NCBI GenBank assembly: GCA_965220715.1
Contig: OZ244843.1
Location: 3,968,001-4,032,000 of the forward strand
Length of the DNA: 64,000 nt
Reading direction: 5' to 3'
Source: Bin5 sp965220715
Lineage (GTDB): Bacteria > Chloroflexota > Anaerolineae > Caldilineales > Caldilineaceae
Position 1 is the stretch's first letter, and each line of letters starts with the position of its first letter. The translations under genes and the position numbers were made by a program. Below, one piece after another: positions 17,738 through 27,109 of the stretch. The notes beneath the pieces were generated by a model. It did no database searches. It was not told the DNA's origin and saw only the letters and a list, made by a program, of their open reading frames with translations.

Positions 17738-18958
17738 CTACTTCAATAGCCGCACGGTAAAGCGGTTCTCGTCCTCGATGAGATCCGGCTGCGTGCCATT
17801 ATGGGCGCGCATCGATCCGATTATTTTGTTTCGCACACCCATCCCCAGATGGTCAACATAGCCATAATCGCGTAAGATCTCCTTCAGCAATTCATTCCTG
17901 GCGGCCCGCAGCCCCTCCGACATCTTTTCCACGGTGACGCCATTCGGAAGCCGACCGGGCGATATCACTTCCAGGCGGTCGGAATACAGGGAGACCTCAA
18001 CATCAGTTCCGACCAGGGTGTAATCACGGTGTGCAACTGCATTCACGATAGCTTCCCGAACCGCGTCAAGCGGGAGGGCCTTCTTGCTGAGACGACGGCC
18101 GCCTTCAAGCCACGCAACTGAGCCGAGGTTTCGTACAACGAAGTCCACCGCCCGGTCGATGACGCCTTTTTCAACCGCCCGTTTCCTGTCATCCAATACC
18201 GAAACCAGCGGTCCCCTAATCAACTCCTCGTCAACCGTATCGTATTCCTTGTCCTTGCGGGGAAAGGCGGTCGCCGTAATTCCCGCCTGTGGCAGGCGGC
18301 GATTCGGAAATTCACCGAAAAGCAGCAGACCTGCCGCGGTTGAAACGGTCGTTCCTGATGCCTCAGCCAGAATATCTATGTTTTTCAAAATGTGGATCCA
18401 AGACTCTCGATCTTCTCCAGGAGGCGAGTCGCGCTCCAGGACCACTCGGAAATAGTTTTCGAGCCTATCTCTGTCGAGACTTGCGTACCCAGTTTCAAGC
18501 ACAGGTCTGATGTCGTAACGTATCAGTTGAGCAGCTTGGTAAAGCCGGCCTTCTTCTTCTCGGCTCGCTTCTCGCGACGTGCTTCCAACGCGCACAAACG
18601 TCACCCAAGCGGTGCCCCGTTTGGCCTTGTGCGGCTTGCCGGGGCTGTCAGCGTACAGACCTACTACGCCGACCTCCTTTCCATCATCAAGGCTGATCGG
18701 ATACCATGAAGGGATAATGCTAGGCTGGATGTTCAGGCGCGCGATATTCATTACCCAAAGTTCGGCATCTTCGCGACTACGCGTCAATCCCGAAACGCTG
18801 CCGTCGTCTTCAACGCCTAGCAGGATATGGCCGCCTTCAAAGTTCAGCAAAGCTGACAGTTCTTTCGCAATGCTGTCAGGACGTACGTCGTCACGTTTGA
18901 ATTCAATGCTTGAACTTTCGCCATTCCTTATTAATTCCAACAGATCGGTTCGATTCAT
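17738..18958 (-). CDS. Schlafen-type AlbA_2 / HATPase_c protein (COG2865-like)
   Basis: A 406-residue protein. The N-terminal AlbA_2 (divergent AAA-4/Schlafen) domain shows SSIEFKRDD and NFEGGHILLGVEDDG (about 16-53). The C-terminal half carries a GHKL-like ATP-binding segment: AIVNAVAHRDY near residue 307 and EVISPGRLPNG near 330. Such proteins are annotated as ATP-binding or putative transcriptional regulators and are common in defence and mobile contexts. It starts 9 bp after the stop of the upstream PHP-ATPase gene on the same strand, so the two form one unit. It lies inside the 17119-22013 element. Confidence 0.85.
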   Translation of the reverse strand: MNRTDLLELIRNGESSSIEFKRDDVRPDSIAKELSALLNFEGGHILLGVEDDGSVSGLTRSREDAELWVMNIARLNIQPSIIPSWYPISLDDGKEVGVVGLYADSPGKPHKAKRGTAWVTFVRVGSTSREASREEEGRLYQAAQLIRYDIRPVLETGYASLDRDRLENYFRVVLERDSPPGEDRESWIHILKNIDILAEASGTTVSTAAGLLLFGEFPNRRLPQAGITATAFPRKDKEYDTVDEELIRGPLVSVLDDRKRAVEKGVIDRAVDFVVRNLGSVAWLEGGRRLSKKALPLDAVREAIVNAVAHRDYTLVGTDVEVSLYSDRLEVISPGRLPNGVTVEKMSEGLRAARNELLKEILRDYGYVDHLGMGVRNKIIGSMRAHNGTQPDLIEDENRFTVRLLK

Positions 18959-18967
18959 TCCCCGCCC

Positions 18968-21655
18968 CTAAAAGCCATACTTGAGGCGACGAGTCTCAAA
19001 CGCCTCCCTCCCCCCTTCGAGAATCTTCTCGACAAGCTTTCGTACCGAACTGTCATCGAGCGAGCCCATGTGCTCTCGCCGGATAGTCGCCCTGCCCAGT
19101 CCAGCTTCTCCAGAAGGGGTAAGACCTAGAATGAGCTCGGCGTCGCCAAGTACCGGAATGTTGGCATTATGTGTGGAGAAGATGAACTGCCGGCGCCGCT
19201 TTTCCTCCCGCATCTTGGGCACGATGCCCTCTGTGATGAAGCGGTTATCGAGGTCGTCCTCTGGCTGGTCGACGATCAGGGGCGCATCGGATTCCAAGAG
19301 CAAGAGCAGCAGCACAGCTGTGGCCTTTTGCCCAGTCGAGAGTTCATTCAATGCTTGCCAGGCAGGCGGCGCGTCCGCGGGGGCCGTATTTAGCTGAATT
19401 GCGGTTGTCGAGGGTAGTTCCAATTCCTCGATGCGCATAAGGGTTTCCGGGGTTGCATTGGCAAGTTTCTCAGACTGGGATGGAGGAATAGCGTACCTCT
19501 TTTGGACCGCTTCTGCGCCATTTCTGCAACTAGCAACGAATTCCGGCAGTGAAAGGTCCAAAGACTGCCTGATTCCTGTGATTGCCTCTGAAAGGCGGCC
19601 TGCAACTTCATCCTTTAACATGTCGAACAGTGGCTCCCTGTTACCAGCGGCAGTTACCTCTACGTTGACACGGTCACGAAGCTTGCGATTCACTTGCCTT
19701 GCGGCGCGGTCAAGAAGTCGAAACTCTGCCGCCTTAACATCTTCCCATTCTACCAGAAGCGAGCGTCGTCTATTCAGGTACTCCTCTTCCAACTGAATTA
19801 GTAGAGGCCGACGCTGCCGCAGTGGGCGAAGCGATTCAATCTCACGCCTCAGGCGAATGAATTCCTCGCCATCCACTGACAAGCTGCGGAGTTCCCGAAG
19901 TATTTTGTGGTACTCAGCCTCTAGAGTACGCCTGCGGTCGTTCCAAAGGCCGCTCACTTCGTCGAGACCCTCGTCGGCTCGACTGAGAGCCTCCTCTAGC
20001 AGGTTGGTTACATGCTCTAATTCGAAGGAAAAGCGTTCCAGCGTCCCGTTTGCGTTTGCTAGAATCCCTTTGCCAGGAAGTTCCTCCAGTGCTTTTGCGG
20101 ACAAAAACGTCCGATCTATGGGCAATTCCTGGCGGAGCGTCTCCAAGCACTCTCTGAATACCTGCTGGCGTGCAGGGATTGACTCCAGTATGCTTTCCTC
20201 CCTAACAAGAAGGCTCTGCTCTCGCAATTGCTCTTCTAGGCCGGCCTGCTGAAAGCGCTTAAGCGTCTCCTCTAGCCGCGGCAACGCCGAAATGCGCTCA
20301 TCAATTTGCTGGAGTTCAAAGCGGGCATCAAGAAGCGACTGTCTTGAACTCTCCAGTTCGCGGAGTAAGCTTCTTTTTCTTCGTCCTAGCCCCTCGTCCG
20401 GCTCAACAAAGCGGCTGAGTAGAAGAGTGAGTTTCTCAGGGCTTCGGGCAAGTTCCGATATTTCATGCTGTCCATATACTTCAACTGAGGGAAAAACATC
20501 TTTCGGGAGAAGGTTCAAAATCTGTCCACTGCTGTCGCGAACAACGGGAGGGTTGGGAACAGTCCGCTCAATCAAGTATTCACGTCTCGCCGGTCTGTTT
20601 GTGCATACACTCAAGGATATCTTGGCGCCTCCTCCAAGGACTTGGCGCACCATTCCTTCATGAGACTTGCGGGCTTCTTCCCCTAACGGATTCAAGTCGA
20701 GCGCGTAACGCAAACTCTCGACAATAGTCGATTTTCCTGCGCCGCGTCCACCGATCAAAACATTCAGATTTGAGTTAAATTGAATTGCTGTGCCGTCGAG
20801 AAATCCGCCTTCCCATGTCAGTTCACCCAACTCTGAATGCATTTCCGGTTCGGGGTCGCTATTGAGACGGATTCTTGAGTCAGGGTCAAGAAAGGCTTGA
20901 CGCAGGCCATCAAGTGTTACATCTGACATCTTTATCCAGGTTGTTGCACCAAGGTCATTGACAATTTGTGGGGCGCTTACGTCTTTCGCATTAACAATGG
21001 CTATTGGCCGCTCGCGCCGATGTTGTGCGTTCTTATTCTTAAGGATTGGCCGTAAGTTTTCGGGGGCATCATCAACGGGGCCTGGAATAGAGCAGGCAAG
21101 CAGGCGCTTGGCCTGCCAAGCTTGGATACGCGTCAATCCAGACAACTTCCTCAGAATGCCACCTTCGTGCCAAACATGGGCGGCGATGCAAATCGCCTTC
21201 CACATTTTAGACTTAGCCAGAAACTCGTCAATGCTGTAGTCTCCTGTTGGAGACTCTTCATTGTCATCATGGATCCCACAATCCCCAATTATGCGGTCAA
21301 TATAACTCAATGGCTCTCCAGGATCGAATAGACAAAGCAAGTGAACACCTTCCTTCGTTACCGCTTCGAAACCGGGAAAAACTGAGATGCCGGCTGCACG
21401 AGCGCTTTCGATGAGGCTTTCGGAGGAGTAAATGCGGTAATGATCTGTCACAGCAATCGCACCCACATTTGCGTTCTGGCAGGCTGCAATGAGCGCGGAG
21501 TTGTATTCACTCTCGCTACTGAGCTGTGAAGGTACACTATGCCTACGGAGATACTCGAACGGATTTACCTGTAACGCACACTTATAGAAGCGCGCGCCCG
21601 AAGGCAGTTTTGGGGCATTGTCCTCCTTCGCTCTCTCACTCACGCCTTCCTCCAT
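18968..21655 (-). CDS. TrlF-type protein: PHP phosphoesterase domain fused to SMC/RecN-like ATPase
   Basis: An 895-residue protein. An N-terminal PHP-like domain (about 25-250) includes AIAVTDHYRIYSS (TDH at 70-72) and FPGFEAVTKEGVHLL, the family's metal-ligand segments. An ABC-type ATPase follows, with Walker A GGRGAGKST near 300-309, a long predicted coiled coil (about 410-700), signature LSTGQKATAV, Walker B LIVDQPEDDLD near 790 and the H-loop FSTHNANIP. This order matches the TrlF family of AAA-like ATPases. The likely activity is ATP-gated DNA or nucleotide phosphoester cleavage (inference). It precedes the AlbA_2 gene by 9 bp in the same element. Confidence 0.88.
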   Translation of the reverse strand: MEEGVSERAKEDNAPKLPSGARFYKCALQVNPFEYLRRHSVPSQLSSESEYNSALIAACQNANVGAIAVTDHYRIYSSESLIESARAAGISVFPGFEAVTKEGVHLLCLFDPGEPLSYIDRIIGDCGIHDDNEESPTGDYSIDEFLAKSKMWKAICIAAHVWHEGGILRKLSGLTRIQAWQAKRLLACSIPGPVDDAPENLRPILKNKNAQHRRERPIAIVNAKDVSAPQIVNDLGATTWIKMSDVTLDGLRQAFLDPDSRIRLNSDPEPEMHSELGELTWEGGFLDGTAIQFNSNLNVLIGGRGAGKSTIVESLRYALDLNPLGEEARKSHEGMVRQVLGGGAKISLSVCTNRPARREYLIERTVPNPPVVRDSSGQILNLLPKDVFPSVEVYGQHEISELARSPEKLTLLLSRFVEPDEGLGRRKRSLLRELESSRQSLLDARFELQQIDERISALPRLEETLKRFQQAGLEEQLREQSLLVREESILESIPARQQVFRECLETLRQELPIDRTFLSAKALEELPGKGILANANGTLERFSFELEHVTNLLEEALSRADEGLDEVSGLWNDRRRTLEAEYHKILRELRSLSVDGEEFIRLRREIESLRPLRQRRPLLIQLEEEYLNRRRSLLVEWEDVKAAEFRLLDRAARQVNRKLRDRVNVEVTAAGNREPLFDMLKDEVAGRLSEAITGIRQSLDLSLPEFVASCRNGAEAVQKRYAIPPSQSEKLANATPETLMRIEELELPSTTAIQLNTAPADAPPAWQALNELSTGQKATAVLLLLLLESDAPLIVDQPEDDLDNRFITEGIVPKMREEKRRRQFIFSTHNANIPVLGDAELILGLTPSGEAGLGRATIRREHMGSLDDSSVRKLVEKILEGGREAFETRRLKYGF

Positions 21656-21882
21656 ATGGAACGATTTCTACCGTAATAGGTCTGCGCGGCGTTGGTTTCT
21701 TCAAGATGACTTGCCGAGCACTGGCAAGGGCTACTGCCCGTCGATGGTCAGCGCGGCCTGAATTTGGAAGCACTCTCTAAACCTTAAGAGCGCGCCGGGC
21801 CGTGAACTGCTGACTTGAACGGCATTATGGCCGATTTGGCATCCCTCAAGAATGGGAATTGGTCTCCATTTTCTAAAGCCAA

Positions 21883-21998
21883 TGTGGATCCCAAATGAGA
21901 CCAAGAGCTTGCGAATATTGGCAGAGCGGGCGACACGCCTACGATTTTGACATGCAGCCCGTGTGAAAAGTCTTGGTATCAACTTGAACTTACATTAG
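21883..21998. repeat. 116-bp direct repeat, copy 2
   Basis: Same orientation and length as 17362-17477, about 95% identical. Unlike copy 1, it runs straight into the right terminal inverted repeat (…ACATTAG then ATGCAATTGCCCTGA). Confidence 0.9.
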
Positions 21999-22013
21999 AT
22001 GCAATTGCCCTGA
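21995..22013. repeat. right terminal inverted repeat of the 17119-22013 element
   Basis: The reverse complement reads TCAGGGCAATTGCATCTAA and differs from the left end at 17119-17137 in one of 19 positions. No target-site duplication is obvious outside the two ends. Confidence 0.75.
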
Positions 22014-22026
22014 AGCTCTTGTTGAC

Positions 22027-22055
22027 TTGACAGTACTTAATCGCATCTGTATTAT
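22027..22055 (+). promoter_or_regulatory. sigma70-type promoter of tRNA-Gly
   Basis: TTGACA (22027-22032), a 17-bp spacer and TATTAT (22050-22055) give a near-consensus promoter. The predicted start is about 55 bp before the tRNA 5' end. It begins 14 bp beyond the right end of the mobile-like element. Confidence 0.8.
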
Positions 22056-22115
22056 TGTGGAAATGCTTTTTCTGCACCACGGGCAGTCTTACGTATCACG
22101 AAGGTGGCTCACTTT

Positions 22116-22187
22116 GCGGGCGTAGTTCAGTGGTAGAACGTCAGCTTCCCAAGCTGAATGTCGACGGTTCGAGTCCGTTCGCCCGCT
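22116..22187 (+). tRNA. tRNA-Gly (anticodon CCC)
   Basis: A complete 72-nt cloverleaf. The acceptor stem is GCGGGCG/CGCCCGC, the D arm GTTC..GAAC, the anticodon stem TCAGC/GCTGA with loop TTCCCAA (anticodon CCC, reading GGG codons), and the T arm GACGG-TTCGAGT-CCGTT. The discriminator base is T and CCA is not encoded. A T-rich stretch follows. Confidence 0.96.
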
Positions 22188-22306
22188 CTTTCTCTTCTTT
22201 CTCCGGCCCCCTGAGAACTTTTCTTGCTCCAGGCCGTGTCCGGTGGCGCTAGTTTGCCGCCCCCCGCTTACTGCGTCCTCAGCTTGCTACTCCGATGTTG
22301 CCGGCC

Positions 22307-23380
22307 TCAGTTGCCAAACAGATCGCTTTCGGCTACGCGAAGCCGCAGATCTCCTTGGCCGGTCGTAATCCAGAGTTGGCCCGGCGCCGGCTCAAAGACG
22401 TAGGGATAGGATATCCATGTATCTTTTTCGCGGGCAATCACGCGCGGAGTCGACCAGTTGTTCCCTTCATCTTCGGAAACGGAGACGGATAGCTCCTCCC
22501 TGTGCCAACTGGCTTCATCTTCCGACAGCTGGTCGCTGCGTCTGAGGAAACTGTCCGCTCCCTCCGGATATAGGCGATTCCAGACGAGGAGTAGACGTCC
22601 GCTCTCCAGTCGGGCAAGATAGCCCGGCGACGTGCTGGCCTCAATAGTGCTGGGCCGGATAGTACGCCACGACAGACCGTCGTCACTGGAGATCGCTTCC
22701 CAGAAACGATCCCAATTGGTGCGTATCAGCATCCAAAGGGTGCCATCCTTCCGCTGCACGAAGGTCGGCTCGAACGCGCCGTCATGGTGACCGTGGCCGC
22801 CGAGGTCGATGATGTTGCTTCCGCGCCAGCACTTACCGGCATCGCCCGACGAGTACACGCGAATTACGTTTCTACCTGGGTGGCGCAGGTAGAACTGGGC
22901 CGTCACAACAATGCGGCCGTTAACAGTTTCGATCATGTTGATGGGCGGGTGGCCGCATACCCCATGAAAAAGTCGCTGGCGGTCAACCCAGGTGGCGCCA
23001 CCGTCCAGACTGCGGATGGCCCACAGGTCACCGCGGGCATCCGCGCCCGGTTCTCCGCTCTCATCGTCCCAATTCAAGACGCGGGCATCCATCCAGACAA
23101 AGACAAGGACGCCGTCGCGTGTAGACAACAACTGTCCCCGGTTTGCGGGTATACCTGGTCCGGGAGGAGGCAGGTCGGGACCGTCGCCGCGGTATATGGG
23201 GCGCGGAGCTTGCCAACTGGCGCCGTCATCACTACTGACGATGGTGGCGTTCCCCGCAACCGCCATCAGTCCCCCGTCTGGCAATCTGACATAAGGCTTA
23301 CGCACGTCAATCCCCAAAGGCTGGCAGAGGGGGTCTATCCAGCGCTCACGGGAAGTATCCTCTCTGCTCGTCTCGCTCAT
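22307..23380 (-). CDS. sialidase-like (BNR/Asp-box) beta-propeller protein
   Basis: About 357 residues with at least five Asp-box motifs of the S-x-D-x-G-x-x-W type: SSDDGASW, RSLDGGATW, SSGDAGKCW, SSDDGLSW and SEDEGNNW. These are the hallmark of six-bladed sialidase propellers. No signal peptide is visible, so it is probably cytoplasmic, and the catalytic Arg triad cannot be assigned with confidence; glycoside hydrolase or simple binding roles are both possible. I take ATG 23380, which has AGGAGA 8 bp upstream, instead of an in-frame start 13 codons earlier. It stands alone, between the tRNA and a divergent permease gene. Confidence 0.82.
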   Translation of the reverse strand: MSETSREDTSRERWIDPLCQPLGIDVRKPYVRLPDGGLMAVAGNATIVSSDDGASWQAPRPIYRGDGPDLPPPGPGIPANRGQLLSTRDGVLVFVWMDARVLNWDDESGEPGADARGDLWAIRSLDGGATWVDRQRLFHGVCGHPPINMIETVNGRIVVTAQFYLRHPGRNVIRVYSSGDAGKCWRGSNIIDLGGHGHHDGAFEPTFVQRKDGTLWMLIRTNWDRFWEAISSDDGLSWRTIRPSTIEASTSPGYLARLESGRLLLVWNRLYPEGADSFLRRSDQLSEDEASWHREELSVSVSEDEGNNWSTPRVIAREKDTWISYPYVFEPAPGQLWITTGQGDLRLRVAESDLFGN

Positions 23381-23560
23381 GTTCCAGGTCTCCTGAAGAA
23401 CTGCTTGGTTGACCCCCAATTGAGACTGTAGGCGCGGGGGCGAATCCTTCCTGTTATTACACGAACTTTATCACGACGTGCGCGCTCCGTCAACCCGAAT
23501 TGTTGCATGGCATCTCGCAGGAATTGGTGAGCGGATCCCTTTCCCGCGCCACTGACGGGC

Positions 23561-23589
23561 TTGACTCTCCGTAGGCAAAACAGTATCCT
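23561..23589 (+). promoter_or_regulatory. candidate sigma70 promoter
   Basis: TTGACT (23561-23566), 17-bp spacer, TATCCT (23584-23589). It points toward the SLC13 permease gene, leaving a leader of about 220 bp. The rest of the 436-bp gap shows no gene. Confidence 0.45.
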
Positions 23590-23816
23590 GATGCGTGCAA
23601 CGTCTCTAACTTGGGTGTTACAGTCTGCCCACTTCAACTGGATAGCTATGCGAATCCAGACTTAGTGGTGGGAAACTTTGCAGACGAGACCACTCATTGT
23701 CCTTTGGCCACCAACTCCCCCTAATGATTGTCTCTTTCGGCACCTTGATTTGCCGTTTTACGGTTCCGCCCCGTGCAGGGAGGAACTGACCGCTTGCCCA
23801 ATAGAGCCATGCATCC

Positions 23817-25757
23817 ATGACAGCCGAAATGATTGTACTTGCCGTCCTTCTTGTGGCGGCGTCCTATCTCTATCTTACTGACTGGTTGGCGACAGAGACG
23901 ACTTCGGCCCTCGTCATCGCGACGCTTGCCCTGACCGGGATTCTGGATACTGGCGAGGCGCTCTCCGGTTTTGCCAGCACTGCCACGCTTACAGTGGGCG
24001 CAATGTTCGTGATCAGCGGTGGACTTCTTCGCACCGGTGCACTTGAGATCGTGACAATAGGTCTGGCGCGCTTCTCCGGCGGAAGTCCCCGCCGCCTGCT
24101 CATTCTGTTAGGGGGTGTCATTCCCGTGGCCAGCGCTTTCATGAACAACACGCCTGTCGTCGTCATGATGGCGCCGGTCGTGCTTTCTCTCAGCCAGCGC
24201 TTCCGCATTCAGCCGTCCAAGCTGCTGATACCCTTGAGCTATTTTGCCGTGCTGGGAGGCACCATCACCCTCCTGGGCACCAGTACCAACATCCTGGTCG
24301 ATGATCTCTACCGGGCCGCGGGAGGGCCTGGCTTCAATCTGTTGACCTTTACGCCCCTCGGCCTGGTATTCACGGTTGCCGGCGGCATCTTTGTCGTTCT
24401 AACCAGCCAAAAGTTGCTGCCTGACCGGGCGCCGGCAGGAGGGCTGGGAGAGGGCCGCCACCAGCGCACGCCTTTCGTCGCCGAACTGATCGTTGAAAAG
24501 ATGAGTCCGCTGCTCGGCAAGAACGTTGGCGAACTGTTCAATGAGGCCGCCGGCGTTCAGTTCGCTCGTCGCAGGTCGGAGCGTCACCACCGACGCCTGA
24601 CTCACCTGCGCAGGGCTCTTCACAGCAACGGCGAATCGGCGCAGGAACGTATCGAGTTGCTCGAACTACTGCGGGACGGCAGACCCTACCGTGCGCGGCG
24701 GCCCCAACCCTCACGATTTGGCCTGGTCAGGAGGTTCGAGGCGCAGGAGGCGGAATCACTTCGCATCCAGGAGGGTGACGTACTGGTGATCTGCGGCGCG
24801 CCGCCCTTGATCGCTCGCTTTATCGAAACTTACTCAGGAATTGCAACGGAGCCGGGACAGTCCGCGCCGCCGCCTGCCGACAGGTCGGCCGGCGCCTCAC
24901 CCGCCTCCCGAATTGTCGAGGCGGTCATCTTGCCGGAGTCGGTGGCCATCGGCCGCCAACTGGCGCAGCTGGAGTTCGAAGACAGTCACCAAGTTCAGGT
25001 GCTGGGTTTGCAGCGTCGAGGCGGTCAACGCAGAGTCGGCCCGCGGCAGGCGCGCCTGCATAGCGGAGATGTCTTGCTCCTGCAGGGAACACGTTCCGGC
25101 CTGCACGCGGTGAGCGAACTGTATAAGCTCCTGATTGTCGAGGGCGTGGAGTCCGCCATCGTAAGACATGGCAAGAATCGCTTGGCGCTCCTGATCATGG
25201 GGGCAGTCATCCTGTTGGCCAGCCTGACCGCTATCCCTATCGTCATATTGGCGCTGGGCGGCGCCGCTCTGATGGTCGCTTCCCGCTGTCTGCGCGCCGA
25301 CGAGGCTATGTCATCACTTGACGGCGCAACTCTGCTGCTGCTGGCCGGCACCATTCCCATGGGCATCGCAATGCAGAAAACCGGGCTTGCCCAGCTGCTG
25401 GTGGATCAGCTGATTTCGCTTGCTGGCCAGGTCAGCCCGGTCGTTTTGCTCTCACTCTTCTATCTTTTCACCAGTCTGCTGACGCAGTTGATCAGCAACA
25501 ATGCCGTTGCCGTGCTCCTCACCCCGATCGCGCTCTCGCTGGCGACCACTTTGCAGGTAAATCCTCAGCCGCTGCTGATGACGATTGCTTTTGGCGCGTC
25601 GGCCAGCTTTATGACGCCGATGGGGTATCAGACCAATGCAATTGTCAGAGGCGCCGGCGGGTACACGTTTGGCGACTACCTGCGTATTGGCATACCGCTG
25701 ACGGTCATTATGTGGGCGCTGGCTACGGTACTGATTCCGGTTTTCTGGCCATTGTGA
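23817..25757 (+). CDS. SLC13/DASS-type anion permease with internal RCK-C domains
   Basis: A 646-residue inner-membrane protein. N- and C-terminal membrane halves (about 1-200 and 445-646) carry the family signatures SAFMNNTPVVVMMAPVV and TQLISNNAVAVLLTPIAL. Between them is a soluble part (about 215-440) with two TrkA-C/RCK-C-like modules, as in sodium/sulfate or phosphate-type permeases. The substrate (sulfate, phosphate or dicarboxylate) cannot be read from the sequence. The short SFMTPMGYQTNAIV motif near the end is typical. It is monocistronic, 80 bp before an SMP-30 gene. Confidence 0.9.
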   Translation: MTAEMIVLAVLLVAASYLYLTDWLATETTSALVIATLALTGILDTGEALSGFASTATLTVGAMFVISGGLLRTGALEIVTIGLARFSGGSPRRLLILLGGVIPVASAFMNNTPVVVMMAPVVLSLSQRFRIQPSKLLIPLSYFAVLGGTITLLGTSTNILVDDLYRAAGGPGFNLLTFTPLGLVFTVAGGIFVVLTSQKLLPDRAPAGGLGEGRHQRTPFVAELIVEKMSPLLGKNVGELFNEAAGVQFARRRSERHHRRLTHLRRALHSNGESAQERIELLELLRDGRPYRARRPQPSRFGLVRRFEAQEAESLRIQEGDVLVICGAPPLIARFIETYSGIATEPGQSAPPPADRSAGASPASRIVEAVILPESVAIGRQLAQLEFEDSHQVQVLGLQRRGGQRRVGPRQARLHSGDVLLLQGTRSGLHAVSELYKLLIVEGVESAIVRHGKNRLALLIMGAVILLASLTAIPIVILALGGAALMVASRCLRADEAMSSLDGATLLLLAGTIPMGIAMQKTGLAQLLVDQLISLAGQVSPVVLLSLFYLFTSLLTQLISNNAVAVLLTPIALSLATTLQVNPQPLLMTIAFGASASFMTPMGYQTNAIVRGAGGYTFGDYLRIGIPLTVIMWALATVLIPVFWPL

Positions 25758-25843
25758 ATCTGGGCAGCGAGGCGGCAGGTCTGCGATAATGTCCAGATTC
25801 AGGAGTAACCTTACCCACGGTCATTCAGTAAGGAGAAATGCAC

Positions 25844-26824
25844 ATGTCCACGCCATCATTGGCAGAGCGGGATTGGAGCGGGGGAGTCGTTCGTTACCCC
25901 GACCCGGCGGTCGAGGCGCTTGACGAACGCTTCAGCAGGTACAGGATTGGCAACGCAGTCGTCGAACGTCTCTTCACCGGCTGCCGCTGGGCCGAGGGTC
26001 CCGTCTGGTTCGGAGACGCTCGCTGCCTGATCTGGAGCGACATTCCCAACAATCGGATGCTGAGCTGGAACGAGGCAAGCGGGGAGGTCAGCGTTTATCG
26101 CAGCCCCTCCCATCACACAAACGGGAATACGCGCGATCGACAGGGGCGACTGGTTTCTTGCGAACATACCGGCCGCCGCGTAACCCGCACCGAGCATGAC
26201 GGCTCGATCACCGTTCTGATGGACAGCTTTGAAGGCAAGCGCCTCAGTTCGCCCAACGATGTCGTTGTCCATTCCGACGGCAGCGTCTGGTTTACCGACC
26301 CTGGTTACGGCATCATGCTGAACTACGAAGGCCAGGTCGCCGAAGCGGAACTGCCCAATCGCGTCTATCGCCTCGACCCCGATTCGGGCGAGGCCACGAT
26401 CGTAGCCGACGACTTCCTGCGCCCCAATGGCCTTTGCTTTTCGCCGGACGAGGAGCTGCTTTACATTGTCGATACGGGAAGTTCGCACGACCCGGACGGC
26501 CCTTCCCACATCCGTGTTTTCGACGTAACCGCGGACAATCGACTTGAGAACGGCCGCCTCTTTGTCGATATGAAACCTGGCATGGCCGACGGCATCCGTT
26601 GCGACGAAGACGGCAACCTGTGGGCGGCGGCGGGCTGGGCCGGGCCCGGGTTTGACGGCGTCCACTGCTACGCGCCCGACGGAACCCGCATCGGTCAGAT
26701 TCATCTACCGGAAATCTGCGCCAATCTCTGTTTCGGCGGCGCGGGCAAAAACAGGCTTTTTATGGCCAGCAGCCAGTCGCTCTACGCCGTCTACGTGGAA
26801 ACAGCCGGCGCGCAGCAACCGTGA
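25844..26824 (+). CDS. SMP-30/gluconolactonase family protein
   Basis: A 326-residue six-bladed propeller lactonase that would open a sugar lactone to its acid. Seen: WAEGPVWF (metal-binding Glu), LSSPNDVVVHSDGSVWFTDPGYG, FLRPNGLCFSPDE (metal-binding Asn) and MADGIRCDEDGNLW (catalytic Asp region). ATG 25844 is preferred to ATG 25838 because AAGGAG lies 8 bp upstream of it and only 2 bp from the other. It leads a cluster with a small helical protein, a uronate-dehydrogenase-like enzyme and a sugar-acid dehydratase. A second family member is encoded at 36816-37703. Confidence 0.92.
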   Translation: MSTPSLAERDWSGGVVRYPDPAVEALDERFSRYRIGNAVVERLFTGCRWAEGPVWFGDARCLIWSDIPNNRMLSWNEASGEVSVYRSPSHHTNGNTRDRQGRLVSCEHTGRRVTRTEHDGSITVLMDSFEGKRLSSPNDVVVHSDGSVWFTDPGYGIMLNYEGQVAEAELPNRVYRLDPDSGEATIVADDFLRPNGLCFSPDEELLYIVDTGSSHDPDGPSHIRVFDVTADNRLENGRLFVDMKPGMADGIRCDEDGNLWAAAGWAGPGFDGVHCYAPDGTRIGQIHLPEICANLCFGGAGKNRLFMASSQSLYAVYVETAGAQQP

Positions 26825-26854
26825 AATTGAGAGTAGTTGAAGGAGAACAGTCCA

Positions 26855-27076
26855 ATGTCCTACAGCATTCACTCAACGTTGCGGGATCTCTTGAGTGATG
26901 AGCAGGCCAAGGCAATTCTTGAGAGGCACCTGCCCGGCGCGTCTTCCCATCCCGAACTGCCGATGGCAATGCACATGACCCTAATGCAGATCTCTTACTA
27001 CCCGGAGGCGGTACAGGCGGGCGTTACTCAGGAAAAATTGTTGGCAATCGACGCCGAACTCAAAAGCCTTAGCTGA
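26855..27076 (+). CDS. small helical protein, stand-alone domain
   Basis: A 73-residue protein with SIHSTLRDLLSDEQAKAILE and further helices ending VTQEKLLAIDAELKSLS. A similar domain is known to me as a C-terminal appendage of some bacterial glycoside hydrolases and esterases, where the same L..LL.d..a..vLe.hlPg pattern occurs; this link is from memory. Here it is a separate gene with its own AGGAG 9 bp before ATG 26855, 30 bp after the lactonase gene. It may be a partner subunit of the lactonase. Confidence 0.75.
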   Translation: MSYSIHSTLRDLLSDEQAKAILERHLPGASSHPELPMAMHMTLMQISYYPEAVQAGVTQEKLLAIDAELKSLS

Positions 27077-27109
27077 GGAGTGGGTTACGGGTGGGGTTTC
27101 CGGGCGCGC

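Noticed and set aside
22116..22187. tRNA-Gly as the attachment site of the neighbouring element
   Set aside because: The element stops about 100 bp before the tRNA, no tRNA fragment is found at its other end, and no integrase gene is present.
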